A DNA stretch of 64,000 nucleotides from Microbacterium sp. UFMG61 (GCF_015354505.1 NZ_JACAFP010000011.1:24761-88760), one strand, 5' to 3'. Shown: positions 40,193 to 48,984, counted from the stretch's first letter. Made by a program: numbers and translations. Notes: a model not told the origin generated them from the letters alone.

Positions 40193-40595
40193 GCTCCATG
40201 ATCGCGCGGCCGATCATGTCGTGATCTCCCACGCGGAGGTCGTCGAACGAGTCGCGGTATCCGGATGCCATCGCAGGGTCCGCCGCGACCAGCGACTGGT
40301 ACCCCATCGTCCATTCGGCGAACCGCCGCTCGTGCAGGGGCTCTTCGATCAGAACGCGTACATCGTGGTGCCGTGGATCGCGACCGATCTTCTCCATCAC
40401 CTCTTCGACGTCGGACCTCGGTCCTTCCAGGATCTGGACGAACTCGCCTCGCCGGTAGAGAAGCATCCCGGTGATGTCGCTCGCGCTGTTCCGCGCTCGA
40501 CTCACGGCCAGCAGTTCGGCGAGCTCCCGCTCGTCGAACGGGCGCGTGGCACTGCTGCTGTACACGAGCGAGACGAGCGGGTTCGCGTCGGTCAT
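40146..40595 (-). CDS. BLUF-domain blue-light sensor
   Basis: 149-residue protein made of a single BLUF domain that binds FAD non-covalently and senses blue light. The flavin-site residues are seen: Tyr in SLVYSSSA (about residue 12), Asn in RNSASDITGMLLY (about 36) and Gln in FVQILEG (about 54). The C-terminal 50 residues form the capping helices. No fused output domain is present, so signalling must go through a partner. ATG 40595 overlaps the small upstream gene by four bases. Its 3' end overlaps the truncated sigma gene. Confidence 0.92.
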   Translation of the reverse strand: MTDANPLVSLVYSSSATRPFDERELAELLAVSRARNSASDITGMLLYRRGEFVQILEGPRSDVEEVMEKIGRDPRHHDVRVLIEEPLHERRFAEWTMGYQSLVAADPAMASGYRDSFDDLRVGDHDMIGRAIMELTLWFRVRESVPSRG

Positions 40596-40831
40596 CCGGC
40601 ATCCTCCTGCTGTCCCGCAGTGTCGTCGGCGTCGGCGGTCACGGCCGCCATCGCCAGATGGTGGTCCGCATGGTCGCCGAGGGAGCGGGACGCGGCGTCG
40701 AACGCACGCCATGCGCCGTCGACCTGGCGGTCGACGTATCCGAGAAAGGTGCCTTCCCGGCTGCCCACGTAGAACCCGTCGGCCACGCTCGCCCACAGGG
40801 GGCGGACGGCCGGCGGCGACTGATCATGCAT
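40592..40831 (-). CDS. small hypothetical protein upstream of the BLUF gene
   Basis: Unrecognised 79-residue protein, mildly acidic, without membrane segments: PLWASVADGFYVGSREGTFLGYVDRQ and a helix-like DGAWRAFDAASRSLGDHADHHLAMAAV followed by an acidic tail ending in QQEDAG. Its stop overlaps the BLUF start (ATGA), so the two are translationally coupled and it could be the BLUF output partner. ATG 40831 is the first reasonable start; longer frames upstream do not look coding. Confidence 0.65.
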   Translation of the reverse strand: MHDQSPPAVRPLWASVADGFYVGSREGTFLGYVDRQVDGAWRAFDAASRSLGDHADHHLAMAAVTADADDTAGQQEDAG

Positions 40832-40916
40832 GTGATCAGCGTACCTTCGCGAACACGGCCGGGGTCGGATCATCCTGCGGAGGGATGCATGTACCTCCGA
40901 CGCGAGCGAGATCACC

Positions 40917-41084
40917 GTGCGCGCCAAGACGGTCTTCGCGTGCGGCGACTGGAGCGTGATGGCGTCGGACGACGGCTGGTTCGGGTGGTCGCCGAACTCC
41001 GACGAAGAGCGGAGTGCCGCCGCCGCGCTCTGCCAAGCTGGTCGACATGATCACGGTTCACCTGCGCTACGAGATCGACCCTGA
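40917..41084 (+). CDS. possible small ORF or gene remnant
   Basis: Open frame of 55 codons from GTG 40917. The first 40 codons (for example TVFACGDWSVMASDDGWFGW) have the third-position G/C bias of real genes, but the bias vanishes where the frame runs into the NIPSNAP gene at 41047. It may be a small gene or the left-over of one. No function recognised. Confidence 0.25.
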   Translation: MRAKTVFACGDWSVMASDDGWFGWSPNSDEERSAAAALCQAGRHDHGSPALRDRP

Positions 41085-41364
41085 CAAGCTCGACGACTTC
41101 ACCGAGTACGGACGCCGGTGGATCCGTCTGGTCGCGAAGCACGGCGGCACCCACCACGGCTACTTCCTGCCGAGCGAGGGCGACAGCGATGAAGCGTTCG
41201 CGCTGTTCACCTTCCCCTCCCTCGCCGCGTACGAGGTCTACCGCACGGCCTCGAAGACCGACCCCGAGTGTGTGGAGGCCTTCGAGTTCGCGCGCAGGAC
41301 GACGTGCATCCGCCGGTACGAGCGCCGCTTCCTCAGCCCCGTCTTCTCGGGGGACGCGGACTGA
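41047..41364 (+). CDS. NIPSNAP family protein
   Basis: 105-residue ferredoxin-like alpha/beta barrel protein of the NIPSNAP group: MITVHLRYEIDPDKLDDFTEYGRRW start, HHGYFLPSEG loop and FPSLAAYEVYR helix are typical. Function is unclear in bacteria; often next to oxidoreductases. ATG 41047 is supported by the family N-terminus despite a weak ribosome site. Confidence 0.88.
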   Translation: MITVHLRYEIDPDKLDDFTEYGRRWIRLVAKHGGTHHGYFLPSEGDSDEAFALFTFPSLAAYEVYRTASKTDPECVEAFEFARRTTCIRRYERRFLSPVFSGDAD

Positions 41365-41532
41365 GACGGCGCGGGGCACCGGATCGAGTCCAGCCGATTC
41401 TCTGATCGGCTGGGCTCGAGGCCGACGCACTCTTGTCCCCCGAACGGCCGATACCGGCGGCGGCGAGCATCCACGAGGATGGTCTTTTCCGAAGATTGCG
41501 AGCGACAGGTGACGCGCGATGAGGGGCTCTCG

Positions 41533-42900
41533 ATGACGGCACCGGATCACCCGGTGGATGCGCTGTCCGATTTCGCGGACCTCATGACGCACGAGCAGGA
41601 GTTCACCGACGGTCAGGTCGATCCCGGGGTGCGCAGGAAGCGCAGGCGTCGGGGGCTCGTCATCACCGCCGTCTGCCTCGTCCTCGTGCTCGCCGTGACC
41701 GGCGGCTACATCGGGTGGGCGCTCACGGCGCCCACGAATCCGCCGACGGTGACCAACCGCACACCGCAGGTGCCGGTCGGGGCCGCTGCCACCATCGCGA
41801 CGCCGATCGCCACGGCGTCAGCGATCAGCATCGCCGGCGCCGATGCCTATCTGGGCGAGGGGGCGAGCGGCATCTGGTCAGCGACGGGCACGGGCGAACC
41901 GCTCCCGATCGCGAGCATCACCAAGCTCATCACCGCCCTCGTCATCCTCGATGCGTCGCCGCTCGCCTCGGCGGACGACCCCGGGCCGACCATCACGTTC
42001 GACAAGGCCGACCACGATCTCTACGACGCGTACTACGTGCTCGACGCGACCATCGCTCCGATGCCCACCGGCACCGCCATGTCGCTGCACGATGCCCTCG
42101 CCGTCATGCTCATCCCCTCGGCGAGCAACTACGCCGAGGCGCTCTCGTCGAAGATCTTCGGATCGCAGAACGCGTTCCTCGGCGCGACGCGCGACTGGCT
42201 CGCCGCCCACGGGCTCACCGGCACGACGGTCACGGATCCTACGGGCATCAGTCCGCGCAACACGAGCACGCTCACCGACCTGCTGTCCATCGCGAGGCTC
42301 GCCGCCGCGAATCCGGCTATCGCCCGGATCGTCGCGACCCCGTCGATCTCGGTCCCCGGTGCCGGTGCGGTGTACAACACCAACGGCCTCCTCGGCACGG
42401 TCGGGATCACGGGGCTGAAGACCGGGAACCTGGGCATGGGCACGCACAACCTGCTGTACACGGCGACGCTCGACGTGGGCGCGGCCGCTCCGCTCGCCGT
42501 CACCGGCGTCGTCCTCGGGGCACCGACGCGCGATTCGGTGAACGCCAGCGTGATCGCCGCACTCGAGAGCATCCGCTCCGGGTTCCACGCGGTGCCCGTC
42601 GTGACCGCAGGGCAGGAGATCGGATCGATCTCGACGCCCTGGGGATCCAGCGCCACGCTGGTCATCGACGAGGACGCGTCGATCTTCACCTGGTCGGACA
42701 CCCCGATCGAGGTGGCGGTCGACATCGACACCCCGCTCACGTACCGCGACGGCACGGTCGTCGGAAGCGTCACCTGGACGGCCGGCCCGAACACCGTCAC
42801 CGCACCCGTGACGATCGCCGGCAGCATCGACCCGCCCACCGAGTGGTGGAGACTCACCCACCCGTCCGAGCTCAGCTTTCTGGCGGATGCCGGGGGCTGA
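41533..42900 (+). CDS. D-alanyl-D-alanine carboxypeptidase-like serine hydrolase
   Basis: 455-residue penicillin-binding-protein-like enzyme that trims peptidoglycan stem peptides, anchored outside the membrane. An Arg/Lys cluster (RRKRRRR, residues 34-40) precedes one transmembrane anchor (41-65). The catalytic domain shows Ser128-x2-Lys131 (SITK), a Ser-Ala-Ser-Asn segment at 196-199 in place of SxN, and Lys296-Thr-Gly. The last 110 residues form a beta-rich domain like the DacA C-terminal domain. ATG 41533 follows GAGGGG at a suitable distance; the longer frame to 41479 has no site. It is monocistronic. Confidence 0.88.
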   Translation: MTAPDHPVDALSDFADLMTHEQEFTDGQVDPGVRRKRRRRGLVITAVCLVLVLAVTGGYIGWALTAPTNPPTVTNRTPQVPVGAAATIATPIATASAISIAGADAYLGEGASGIWSATGTGEPLPIASITKLITALVILDASPLASADDPGPTITFDKADHDLYDAYYVLDATIAPMPTGTAMSLHDALAVMLIPSASNYAEALSSKIFGSQNAFLGATRDWLAAHGLTGTTVTDPTGISPRNTSTLTDLLSIARLAAANPAIARIVATPSISVPGAGAVYNTNGLLGTVGITGLKTGNLGMGTHNLLYTATLDVGAAAPLAVTGVVLGAPTRDSVNASVIAALESIRSGFHAVPVVTAGQEIGSISTPWGSSATLVIDEDASIFTWSDTPIEVAVDIDTPLTYRDGTVVGSVTWTAGPNTVTAPVTIAGSIDPPTEWWRLTHPSELSFLADAGG

Positions 42901-43672
42901 GGATTCTTCGCAGCACGGTTCGCCTCGGCAGGTCGATCGTGAAGCCGGGCGGGATCTCCCCCACAGCGTCGACTACTCATCGTTCGCCTGCAGGATCAAT
43001 ATCCGCGCCCTCGCGCCCTACCGCGCCCGCTCGTCGCAGCACGCGTGGATCTTCACGGAAGACGACATCCAGGTGTTCCGGGACGAGCTGAAGAAGCGCC
43101 CTCGGCATCGACTCCCACTGGCAGCACGAGGACGGCGTCATTCCCGCGACGAGACCTCCTCCAACGATGAGGCTGCTCGTCATCGTTGCTGTTGCCGCAG
43201 CGTCGCCAACCAGGCCAGCCCCGACGGCAGGCGCGGTTCGCAACTGCTCGTACCGCGCGAACAGGATAGACGCCTGCTGGATCCGCGGCAGATTTCGGCA
43301 GGCGTCCTCAGTTCATCCTCGTCCGTGAGCTCGACGGCCCAGCCATACCCCCCCCCCTGACCTCGGCTCAACCGCAGACCGCACCGTATTCCTCGGTGAA
43401 CAACACGCACGGTCGACGTACCGCCTGGGCGTCCGCTCTCAGCTTCGCCATCATGTCCGCGTGTCGCGCTGACTCCCCGCACCAGAACTGGAAACGCGCC
43501 CTCACCTACTCAGCCCCTTTTTACTTCCTTGTCTGGCCGTTCACCGACGATAAGACCACTTATCGCAGCTATCCGGCGCAACCTCATCTCACTTCACCGT
43601 CGCGTCCGTTGGACATGAAAGCACCTCGCCTCCGCGCATGACGCGCAGCGATCGGGGCGACTACGGAGCGAT
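42901..43672. other. degenerate non-coding stretch
   Basis: 772 bases with no convincing intact gene. GC and third-position bias drop, and frames shift: FTEDDIQVFRDELKK near 43053-43097 looks protein-like and is followed by an apparent frameshift into ALGIDSHWQHEDGVIP. A run of nine Cs (from 43351) and an AT-richer part (43500-43620) follow. An 81-codon frame at 43396-43641 has poor codon use. It reads like the remains of one or two decayed genes. Confidence 0.6.
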
Positions 43673-44020
43673 TCACGAAAGCGCGTCTCCCTCGACGAGT
43701 TCGCCTCCTGTAGACCGCCAGCCAACGAGCCCACGCGTCATGTTCGCTGCGTCATATCCGAACTCAGCGAGCAGGTTCGCCGCGCCGCTCGACAGCAGGC
43801 CGCCGGTGCAGAACGTGATGAGCATCCGATCCGCGGGCAGTTCATCCATACGTTCCTCGAGCTGCGCGAGGGGTATCAGCACCGATCCCGGTATGTGATG
43901 CCGCCTCCACTCCCGCATGCCACGCACGTCCACGATGAGCGCGCCGGACGCCGCCAGCACTCGCGCTTCCGACGGGCTGACCGTCCGGGGGCGACGGAAG
44001 AAATGCCGCGTCGGTGTCAC
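43673..44020 (-). CDS. rhodanese-like domain protein
   Basis: 115-residue single-domain rhodanese with the active-site Cys in the loop FCTGGLLSS, preceded by VDVRGMREWRRHHIPGSVLIPL, the classical N-terminal half. Probably a sulfurtransferase or persulfide carrier in the cytosol. The start overlaps the DUF3817-type gene by four bases, so it is the last gene of a four-gene unit (MarR, two membrane proteins, rhodanese). Confidence 0.9.
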   Translation of the reverse strand: MTPTRHFFRRPRTVSPSEARVLAASGALIVDVRGMREWRRHHIPGSVLIPLAQLEERMDELPADRMLITFCTGGLLSSGAANLLAEFGYDAANMTRGLVGWRSTGGELVEGDALS

Positions 44021-44280
44021 CGACGAGCTTCCCTTCGCACATTGACCAGCGTGAGCACACCGCCGAGCACAGGGATCAGCGCCATGAGCCGCGTTCGCAG
44101 CAGCAGATCACGGCCGAACAGCGCCGTGACCGCGACGGCGAGATAGAGCGCTCCGTGGATCGGCCCGATCATCGGGGCGACTCCGTCAAGGTCCACCGAG
44201 AAGCGATTCACGAGCAGGACCGCGATACTCAGCAGCTCCAGCACCGAGAGCACCTCGAGGGCGCGCAGCAACGGCTTCAT
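44017..44280 (-). CDS. DUF3817-type small membrane protein
   Basis: 87-residue protein with three hydrophobic segments (LLSIAVLLVNRF, IGPIHGALYLAVAVTALF, LMALIPVLGGVLTLV). The GPIHG motif and spacing resemble the DUF3817/YdzA group of integral membrane proteins, function unknown. It overlaps its neighbours by four bases on both sides. Confidence 0.8.
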   Translation of the reverse strand: MKPLLRALEVLSVLELLSIAVLLVNRFSVDLDGVAPMIGPIHGALYLAVAVTALFGRDLLLRTRLMALIPVLGGVLTLVNVRREARR

Positions 44281-44729
44281 TCTGCACCCGGCCGAACGAT
44301 CATGAGCACCACGACGGTGACCCACAGCAGGTTGAACACTCCGGTCATCGCCCGCATGCCGCCCAGGCCCCCGCGATCCGGCACTGAGGCGAGCGCATCT
44401 CGTTGCGCGGGCACGATCCGCAACACGAGCAGAGCTCCGGCGATCGCGGTGAGCACCATCGCGATGGTGATCCATATCTCCCCCAACCACCCCTGCACGG
44501 CGGCGAGCGCAAGCCCGACGAGTGGAACGGACAGCGCGAGGATGCCGTAGGTGCGGGTGATCCGATGCAACACCCTCGCTGCATCCACCCCCGCTACCGG
44601 GCCATCGGTGGCGGAAGCGTCACTGGCGATCTGCGGAGCGAATCGCGGGAAGAGACTGGTGGTGACGGCGACAGGACCGATGAAGAGGATGCCGGCGACG
44701 ACGTGCACGGCGAGGAGAGCATGTTCCAC
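44277..44729 (-). CDS. DUF2269-like integral membrane protein
   Basis: 150-residue membrane protein with four helices: AVHVVAGILFIGPVAVTTSLF, YGILALSVPLVGLALA, IAMVLTAIAGALLVLRIV and a C-terminal VFNLLWVTVVVLMIV. An early His in helix 1 (VHVVAG) is as in DUF2269/CopD-like proteins. Function unknown. It lies 13 bases after the MarR stop, with a short AT-rich element (GTTTACCTAAAG) in between. Confidence 0.75.
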   Translation of the reverse strand: MEHALLAVHVVAGILFIGPVAVTTSLFPRFAPQIASDASATDGPVAGVDAARVLHRITRTYGILALSVPLVGLALAAVQGWLGEIWITIAMVLTAIAGALLVLRIVPAQRDALASVPDRGGLGGMRAMTGVFNLLWVTVVVLMIVRPGAE

Positions 44730-44742
44730 ACCTGTAGTTTAC

Positions 44743-45168
44743 CTAAAGGTCGACGATGCCCGCAAACGTCGCCAGCATGTGTACGCGCAACGCGTCGGTG
44801 AGCTCTATATGCTCCTGAGAGAATGCTCTATCGAGGTCGGCCACACGCTCTGCAGCGTCTGCGAGCAGGTCCTGACCACGGCTCGTGACCTCCAGCCGAG
44901 AAGCGGCACCCGCACGCGCCGTGGCGTCGGTGACCAATCCCGCCTTCTTCAGTGCACCGACAGCGATATGGGCGCTCGCCGCCGTGATGCGCGATCGTCG
45001 AGCCAGCTCACTGAACGAGATGCCCGGCGTGGCACGGACGTGTCCGAGCAGTGCGTACTTGCGCAGCGTCAGGTCGAGCGGCTTCAGCGCATCGGCGACA
45101 CGTTCCTGCCAGCGCGCTGCAACAGTGAGCAGCGCGATCGTGGGGCTGAAGGGTGGAGTCTCGGTCAC
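44743..45168 (-). CDS. MarR family transcriptional regulator
   Basis: 141-residue winged-helix regulator (LRKYALLGHVRATPGISFSELARRSRITAASAHIAVGALKKAGLV). It heads a unit with two membrane proteins and a rhodanese, which suggests a response to sulfur or oxidative stress, though this is inference. It starts 41 bases from the esterase stop on the same strand. Stop is TAG. Confidence 0.88.
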   Translation of the reverse strand: MTETPPFSPTIALLTVAARWQERVADALKPLDLTLRKYALLGHVRATPGISFSELARRSRITAASAHIAVGALKKAGLVTDATARAGAASRLEVTSRGQDLLADAAERVADLDRAFSQEHIELTDALRVHMLATFAGIVDL

Positions 45169-45209
45169 TCGCTCAGGCTACTCGCCGGGGTGGATCAGAG
45201 ACCGCCCTA

Positions 45210-46610
45210 TCATCGCTCCGGATCTCTGTAGGTGTCGCGCAGAGTACCGAGCGGATCCATCTGCATGCGGACTCTCTCCCCGATGACTGCGACATCTCGG
45301 CCGGGCCCCATGGGCGCCCATACTTCACCGAGCACCTCCCTGTCCCCGTGAATGAAGTCCCGCCAGAGAACGGCGAGTTGTGACACCTCACTCTCGTCAC
45401 CTGGGGAGAACAGCAGATCGAGCTCGGCATTGTGAACCGGCGCGGCTTGCGGTGTTCCGGTGAAGAGATAGGCGTACGTCGGTGCTGGTGCGGACAGCCT
45501 CGCCGAGAGAATCCGCTCCGTCGGCTGACGATAAGCACGGTCGGTGCACCAGGCGGTGCTATCGTCGCCGACCTCGAGACCGGACCTGCGAGCCCGCTCG
45601 AGTGCCGATCGATATCCCGAATCCGCGTTCTCTGACGCACGTCGCGCCGCCGGCAGAACGCTCGCCATCAGAGCCGCCTCCCGGAGGTTGGTGCCGATCA
45701 GAAGGGGGATCCCTTCCGCAGCGCCCTGCTCGAACGCCTGCAGCGGCGACTGAACGAGAGAGGGAACACCGAGGACGGGCCGGAACGGCGTCGGGAGTTC
45801 CCATGCGCCCAGTGAGGCGCGTTGCAGAAGTCGCCCCTGGGCGGCGACCACGTCAGCCTCCGGCCGAGAGATCAGCTGCGCGACTCCCCCCATCGAGGCG
45901 GACATCACCGAGGCGACCGCGTTCGCCTGGGCCACCGTGTGAACGCGCTCCGCTGTGCCGCTCTGCATGATGGCACGCGACACCAGTGTGGCGCCCCACT
46001 CGGTTGCCAGCACCGTCGCCACCATCGCGGCCCCTGCGGACTGCCCGGCGAGCGTCACCCGAGAGGCGTCCCCACCGAAATGTTCGACGTTGCGCCGCAC
46101 CCATTCGAGGCCGACCCTGATGTCGTGCAGCCCGGTGTTCCCGGAATCCGCGTACTCCCCTGCCCCGTCGTGCCCCAGATGGAGGTGCCCCAACGCTCCC
46201 ACACGGAAACTGAGCGCGATCACGACGGCGCCGAGCGACACCGCCAGCGCCCCAGCATCACGTTCCGTACTCGAGCCCGCGAAGCCGCCTCCCCCATGGA
46301 GCCACACCAGCACGGGGAGGCCCCCCACGTCGACCGGACTCCAGACAGACGCGTGGATGCATTCACGGCCGTCGCCGATGACCGGACCCGGGTCATCGAA
46401 TCGAAACGCGTGCAGATGCTGGGGAGCTACCGCGGGATGCGGATCATCGTCCCTGATCCCTTCCCAGGCGACGCCGTGGACCGGAGGAAGAAAGCGTCGT
46501 TCGACCCGAGCGATCGGGATGCCGCGAACCCTCATCGCCGTCGTATTCCCGACAGCGATCACGCGCTGGCGAACACGGCCCTGCGGCAGGGCGATGGTTC
46601 GAGCGATCAC
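45210..46610 (-). CDS. type-B carboxylesterase/lipase
   Basis: 466-residue alpha/beta-hydrolase of the carboxylesterase B type, probably cytosolic (no signal peptide). The oxyanion hole HGGGG is near residue 105, the nucleophile Ser lies in GQSAG (where most members have GESAG), and the catalytic His is probably in PVHNAELDLLF. The Glu of the triad is expected near residue 300 (GTNLREAALM). GTG 46610 follows AGGG. It is divergent from PadR across 29 bases, so PadR is the likely repressor of this esterase. Confidence 0.9.
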   Translation of the reverse strand: MIARTIALPQGRVRQRVIAVGNTTAMRVRGIPIARVERRFLPPVHGVAWEGIRDDDPHPAVAPQHLHAFRFDDPGPVIGDGRECIHASVWSPVDVGGLPVLVWLHGGGGFAGSSTERDAGALAVSLGAVVIALSFRVGALGHLHLGHDGAGEYADSGNTGLHDIRVGLEWVRRNVEHFGGDASRVTLAGQSAGAAMVATVLATEWGATLVSRAIMQSGTAERVHTVAQANAVASVMSASMGGVAQLISRPEADVVAAQGRLLQRASLGAWELPTPFRPVLGVPSLVQSPLQAFEQGAAEGIPLLIGTNLREAALMASVLPAARRASENADSGYRSALERARRSGLEVGDDSTAWCTDRAYRQPTERILSARLSAPAPTYAYLFTGTPQAAPVHNAELDLLFSPGDESEVSQLAVLWRDFIHGDREVLGEVWAPMGPGRDVAVIGERVRMQMDPLGTLRDTYRDPER

Positions 46611-46639
46611 GATCCCTCATCCTTAGACTGGGCGATGAC

Positions 46640-47254
46640 ATGAACTTCGATGACATCCTCCTTTCTCTCATCGCGCGCCGCGCCCGCAGCGGATATGAGC
46701 TGAAGAAATGGCTCGACGTTGAGGGCATCTTCATCCGCGCCAATGCCGACCAATCCCAGATCTACCGGACGCTGCGGCGACTGGAGAAGCATGGGTTGAT
46801 CAGTCACGACGTCGTTCGCAAGGGGGGTCCTGATTCGAAGATCCACAGTGTCACCGACGCCGGAGCAGAGCACCTTCGACGGCTGGCCGACGCTGAGTAC
46901 GAACCGCCCGCTCGCTGGCAGGAAGCCGATTTCCTGGCTCGGATCTCGCTTCTCGGCCCCGTCTCGCCAGCTTCGATCGTGTCGACCATCACGCGCGAAC
47001 TCGCTTTTCGACGTGACCAGATCTCCCGCTTCCGCGGACGGGATCGCGATGACCAGGGGGAACCGGGGCCGATCGAATTCGATAGCCTGCTGATCGAGCA
47101 GCTCGGTGCCGACATGGATCGGTTCGGACGCCAGTCGATGGACGCATGGATCGCCTTCCTCGAGGAGCAGCACACACTGTGGGTGGCGAGACTCGATCAG
47201 GGCCTCGATGCCGAAGCCACCCGTGCGAGCTCTTCCTCAAGCTCTTCGAGCTGA
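46640..47254 (+). CDS. PadR family transcriptional regulator
   Basis: 204-residue PadR-type regulator with a winged helix at residues 5-75 (SGYELKKWLDVEGIFIRANADQSQIYRTLRRLEKHGLI) and a long C-terminal dimer helix (MDAWIAFLEEQHTLWVARLDQGL). It ends in eight consecutive serines. These lie on the strand opposite the Leu/Glu-rich end of the convergent sulfatase, with 58 bases overlapping. It is divergent from the esterase, only 29 bases apart, so the operator must overlap both starts. Family members answer to phenolic acids or drugs. Confidence 0.9.
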   Translation: MNFDDILLSLIARRARSGYELKKWLDVEGIFIRANADQSQIYRTLRRLEKHGLISHDVVRKGGPDSKIHSVTDAGAEHLRRLADAEYEPPARWQEADFLARISLLGPVSPASIVSTITRELAFRRDQISRFRGRDRDDQGEPGPIEFDSLLIEQLGADMDRFGRQSMDAWIAFLEEQHTLWVARLDQGLDAEATRASSSSSSSS

Positions 47255-48984
47255 TCCAGTCCGACTCCGGGGATCGCAGCCGCGGCGACGAGGAGAGAAT
47301 CGGCGCCGACGAATCCGGCAAACATCTCGCTCCGGAACGCCGGGATCCGATCACTGATCAGCTCGCGTCGATGCTCGTCTTGGAGGAGCTCGCGAACCGG
47401 CGTCGCCGCGATGATCGCGTCGGCAGGAAAATCCGTTCGGCGCGCGGCGACCACGCGGGACCGCTCGATGACCGGCCACTGCGAACGGATCAGCAGATGC
47501 TCTGCCGTCACCGGACCCGAGACCGGAAGTCCGAGCCGTTCGAACTGATCGTGCGGCGCATCGCTGGAGCGCATCACCCCCACCAGCAGTTCAGCCATGC
47601 GGAGTTCGAGCTCATCGTCGCACAGCGGGTCCTCTTGATCGGGGTCGTTCTCGAGGTCGAACAGTAGCGTTCCGAACTCGGCGGGGTTCCCGAGAGCCCA
47701 CGCGGGGATCCGGAGGACCGGCACTCCCTTGGTGAAGTCGAATCCCGGGACGAGCTCTGCGCTGCGCAGTTCCTCCACGGTGAATCGTCCGCGCATGTGG
47801 GTGGGCATGAGGGTGTAGTCGAAGAGCGGTTCGTTATCAAGGGTGGCGCTCGACCGCATGTATACATATCTCCCGTCCGTCACATTGACGTGCCCGCCGT
47901 GCGCGCCGAACAACGCGGCGTCTCGGATCGGCTCGTCGGTCGCAACGGTGTCTGCGAGTGATCGGCCCTGCATGTCCGGCGTGCGCTCGAGGTCGAAGTA
48001 GTCGAGCAGAGTCGGACCGACATCGATCGTCTGGACGAGGCTGTTGCGCCGCTCTCCACGGATACCGGCGCGCGGGTCCCAGACGTAGAGAGGAGTATGG
48101 ATCGTCTCGTCGTACCAGGGCATGACCGACTTCCCCCACCAACCGTGCTCGCCGAGGAGGAAGCCGTGATCGGTGCAGACGATCAGAAGCGTGTCATCCC
48201 ACATGCGGTGCTCATCCATGAAGTCCAGCACCCGCCCCAGGGAGTTGTCGCACATGGTCACGAGTGCCATGTACGCATCCCGCGCGCTCTCCGCCTCCGC
48301 CTGCGACTCCGTGACGCGGCGGTACGAGGGCCAATCGAAGGTCGCTTCGGCCTCAAGCCCTTCCGCTCCGTAGGCCTCCCGATAGCGGTCGTAGCTGAAG
48401 AACGGCTCGTGCGGATCGAAGGTCTCCAGATGCAGCAGCCACCTGTCTTCGTCGAGGTTGGTCTGCATGAACTGCAGCCCCGCATCGAAGGTGAGCGTCT
48501 GCGGATGATCCGCCTCGTCCTGCAGATACTGCCGGTTGATCCAATCCTGACGAGACAGGAAGTGCTTCGGGTTGAGGTTCTCCGGCGGCGTCGGATCGGC
48601 GACGTGCCCTTTCCACAGGTCACCCTCCTGACCGCGGAAGAACTCGTAGCTGTTGAACCGGTTGTGGTACGTTCCCCCGCCGTCTTCCCAGTAGTGCTGG
48701 TGGTCCGTCACCATGTGCGTGTAGACGCCGGACTTCTTGAGCATCTCGGGCACGGAGTCGTCGAACGGTTCGAGCGGACCCCAGGAGCGATGAAGGAAGT
48801 TGTACCGCCCGGTGTGCAGTTCCCGCCGAGCCGGCATGCACGGCATGCTCCCGGCGTAGCACTGATCGAAGCTCGCCGTGCGCTCTGCGAGACGCTCGAA
48901 GTTGGGGGCTTTGACGTCGAGCCCGCCGTACCCCGGCAGCATTCTCCGGTTGAGGCTGTCGAACATGACCACGATGGCTTTCAT
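47197..48984 (-). CDS. type I sulfatase
   Basis: 595-residue alkaline-phosphatase-fold sulfatase that removes sulfate esters. The formylglycine motif is Cys49-Met-Pro-Ala-Arg53 (variant of C-x-P-S-R), with metal Asp9 (VVMFDS) and the later DHGFLLGEHGWWGKS segment holding catalytic Asp, His and Lys. No signal peptide is visible, so it is cytosolic, matching import of a sulfated substrate by the ABC system encoded just upstream on the same strand. The formylglycine-generating enzyme at 54365 would activate it. ATG 48984 is chosen; GTG 48987 would add one residue. Its 3' end overlaps the PadR gene. Confidence 0.92.
   Translation of the reverse strand: MKAIVVMFDSLNRRMLPGYGGLDVKAPNFERLAERTASFDQCYAGSMPCMPARRELHTGRYNFLHRSWGPLEPFDDSVPEMLKKSGVYTHMVTDHQHYWEDGGGTYHNRFNSYEFFRGQEGDLWKGHVADPTPPENLNPKHFLSRQDWINRQYLQDEADHPQTLTFDAGLQFMQTNLDEDRWLLHLETFDPHEPFFSYDRYREAYGAEGLEAEATFDWPSYRRVTESQAEAESARDAYMALVTMCDNSLGRVLDFMDEHRMWDDTLLIVCTDHGFLLGEHGWWGKSVMPWYDETIHTPLYVWDPRAGIRGERRNSLVQTIDVGPTLLDYFDLERTPDMQGRSLADTVATDEPIRDAALFGAHGGHVNVTDGRYVYMRSSATLDNEPLFDYTLMPTHMRGRFTVEELRSAELVPGFDFTKGVPVLRIPAWALGNPAEFGTLLFDLENDPDQEDPLCDDELELRMAELLVGVMRSSDAPHDQFERLGLPVSGPVTAEHLLIRSQWPVIERSRVVAARRTDFPADAIIAATPVRELLQDEHRRELISDRIPAFRSEMFAGFVGADSLLVAAAAIPGVGLDQLEELEEELARVASASRP

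Noticed and set aside
43167..43330. Short peptide frame starting MRLLVIVAVAAAS resembling a secreted peptide
   Set aside because: It lacks a ribosome site and lies in the decayed region, where it appears to be a frame-shifted remainder.
43396..43641. 81-codon open frame
   Set aside because: Codon use and composition do not match neighbouring genes and no start signal is seen.
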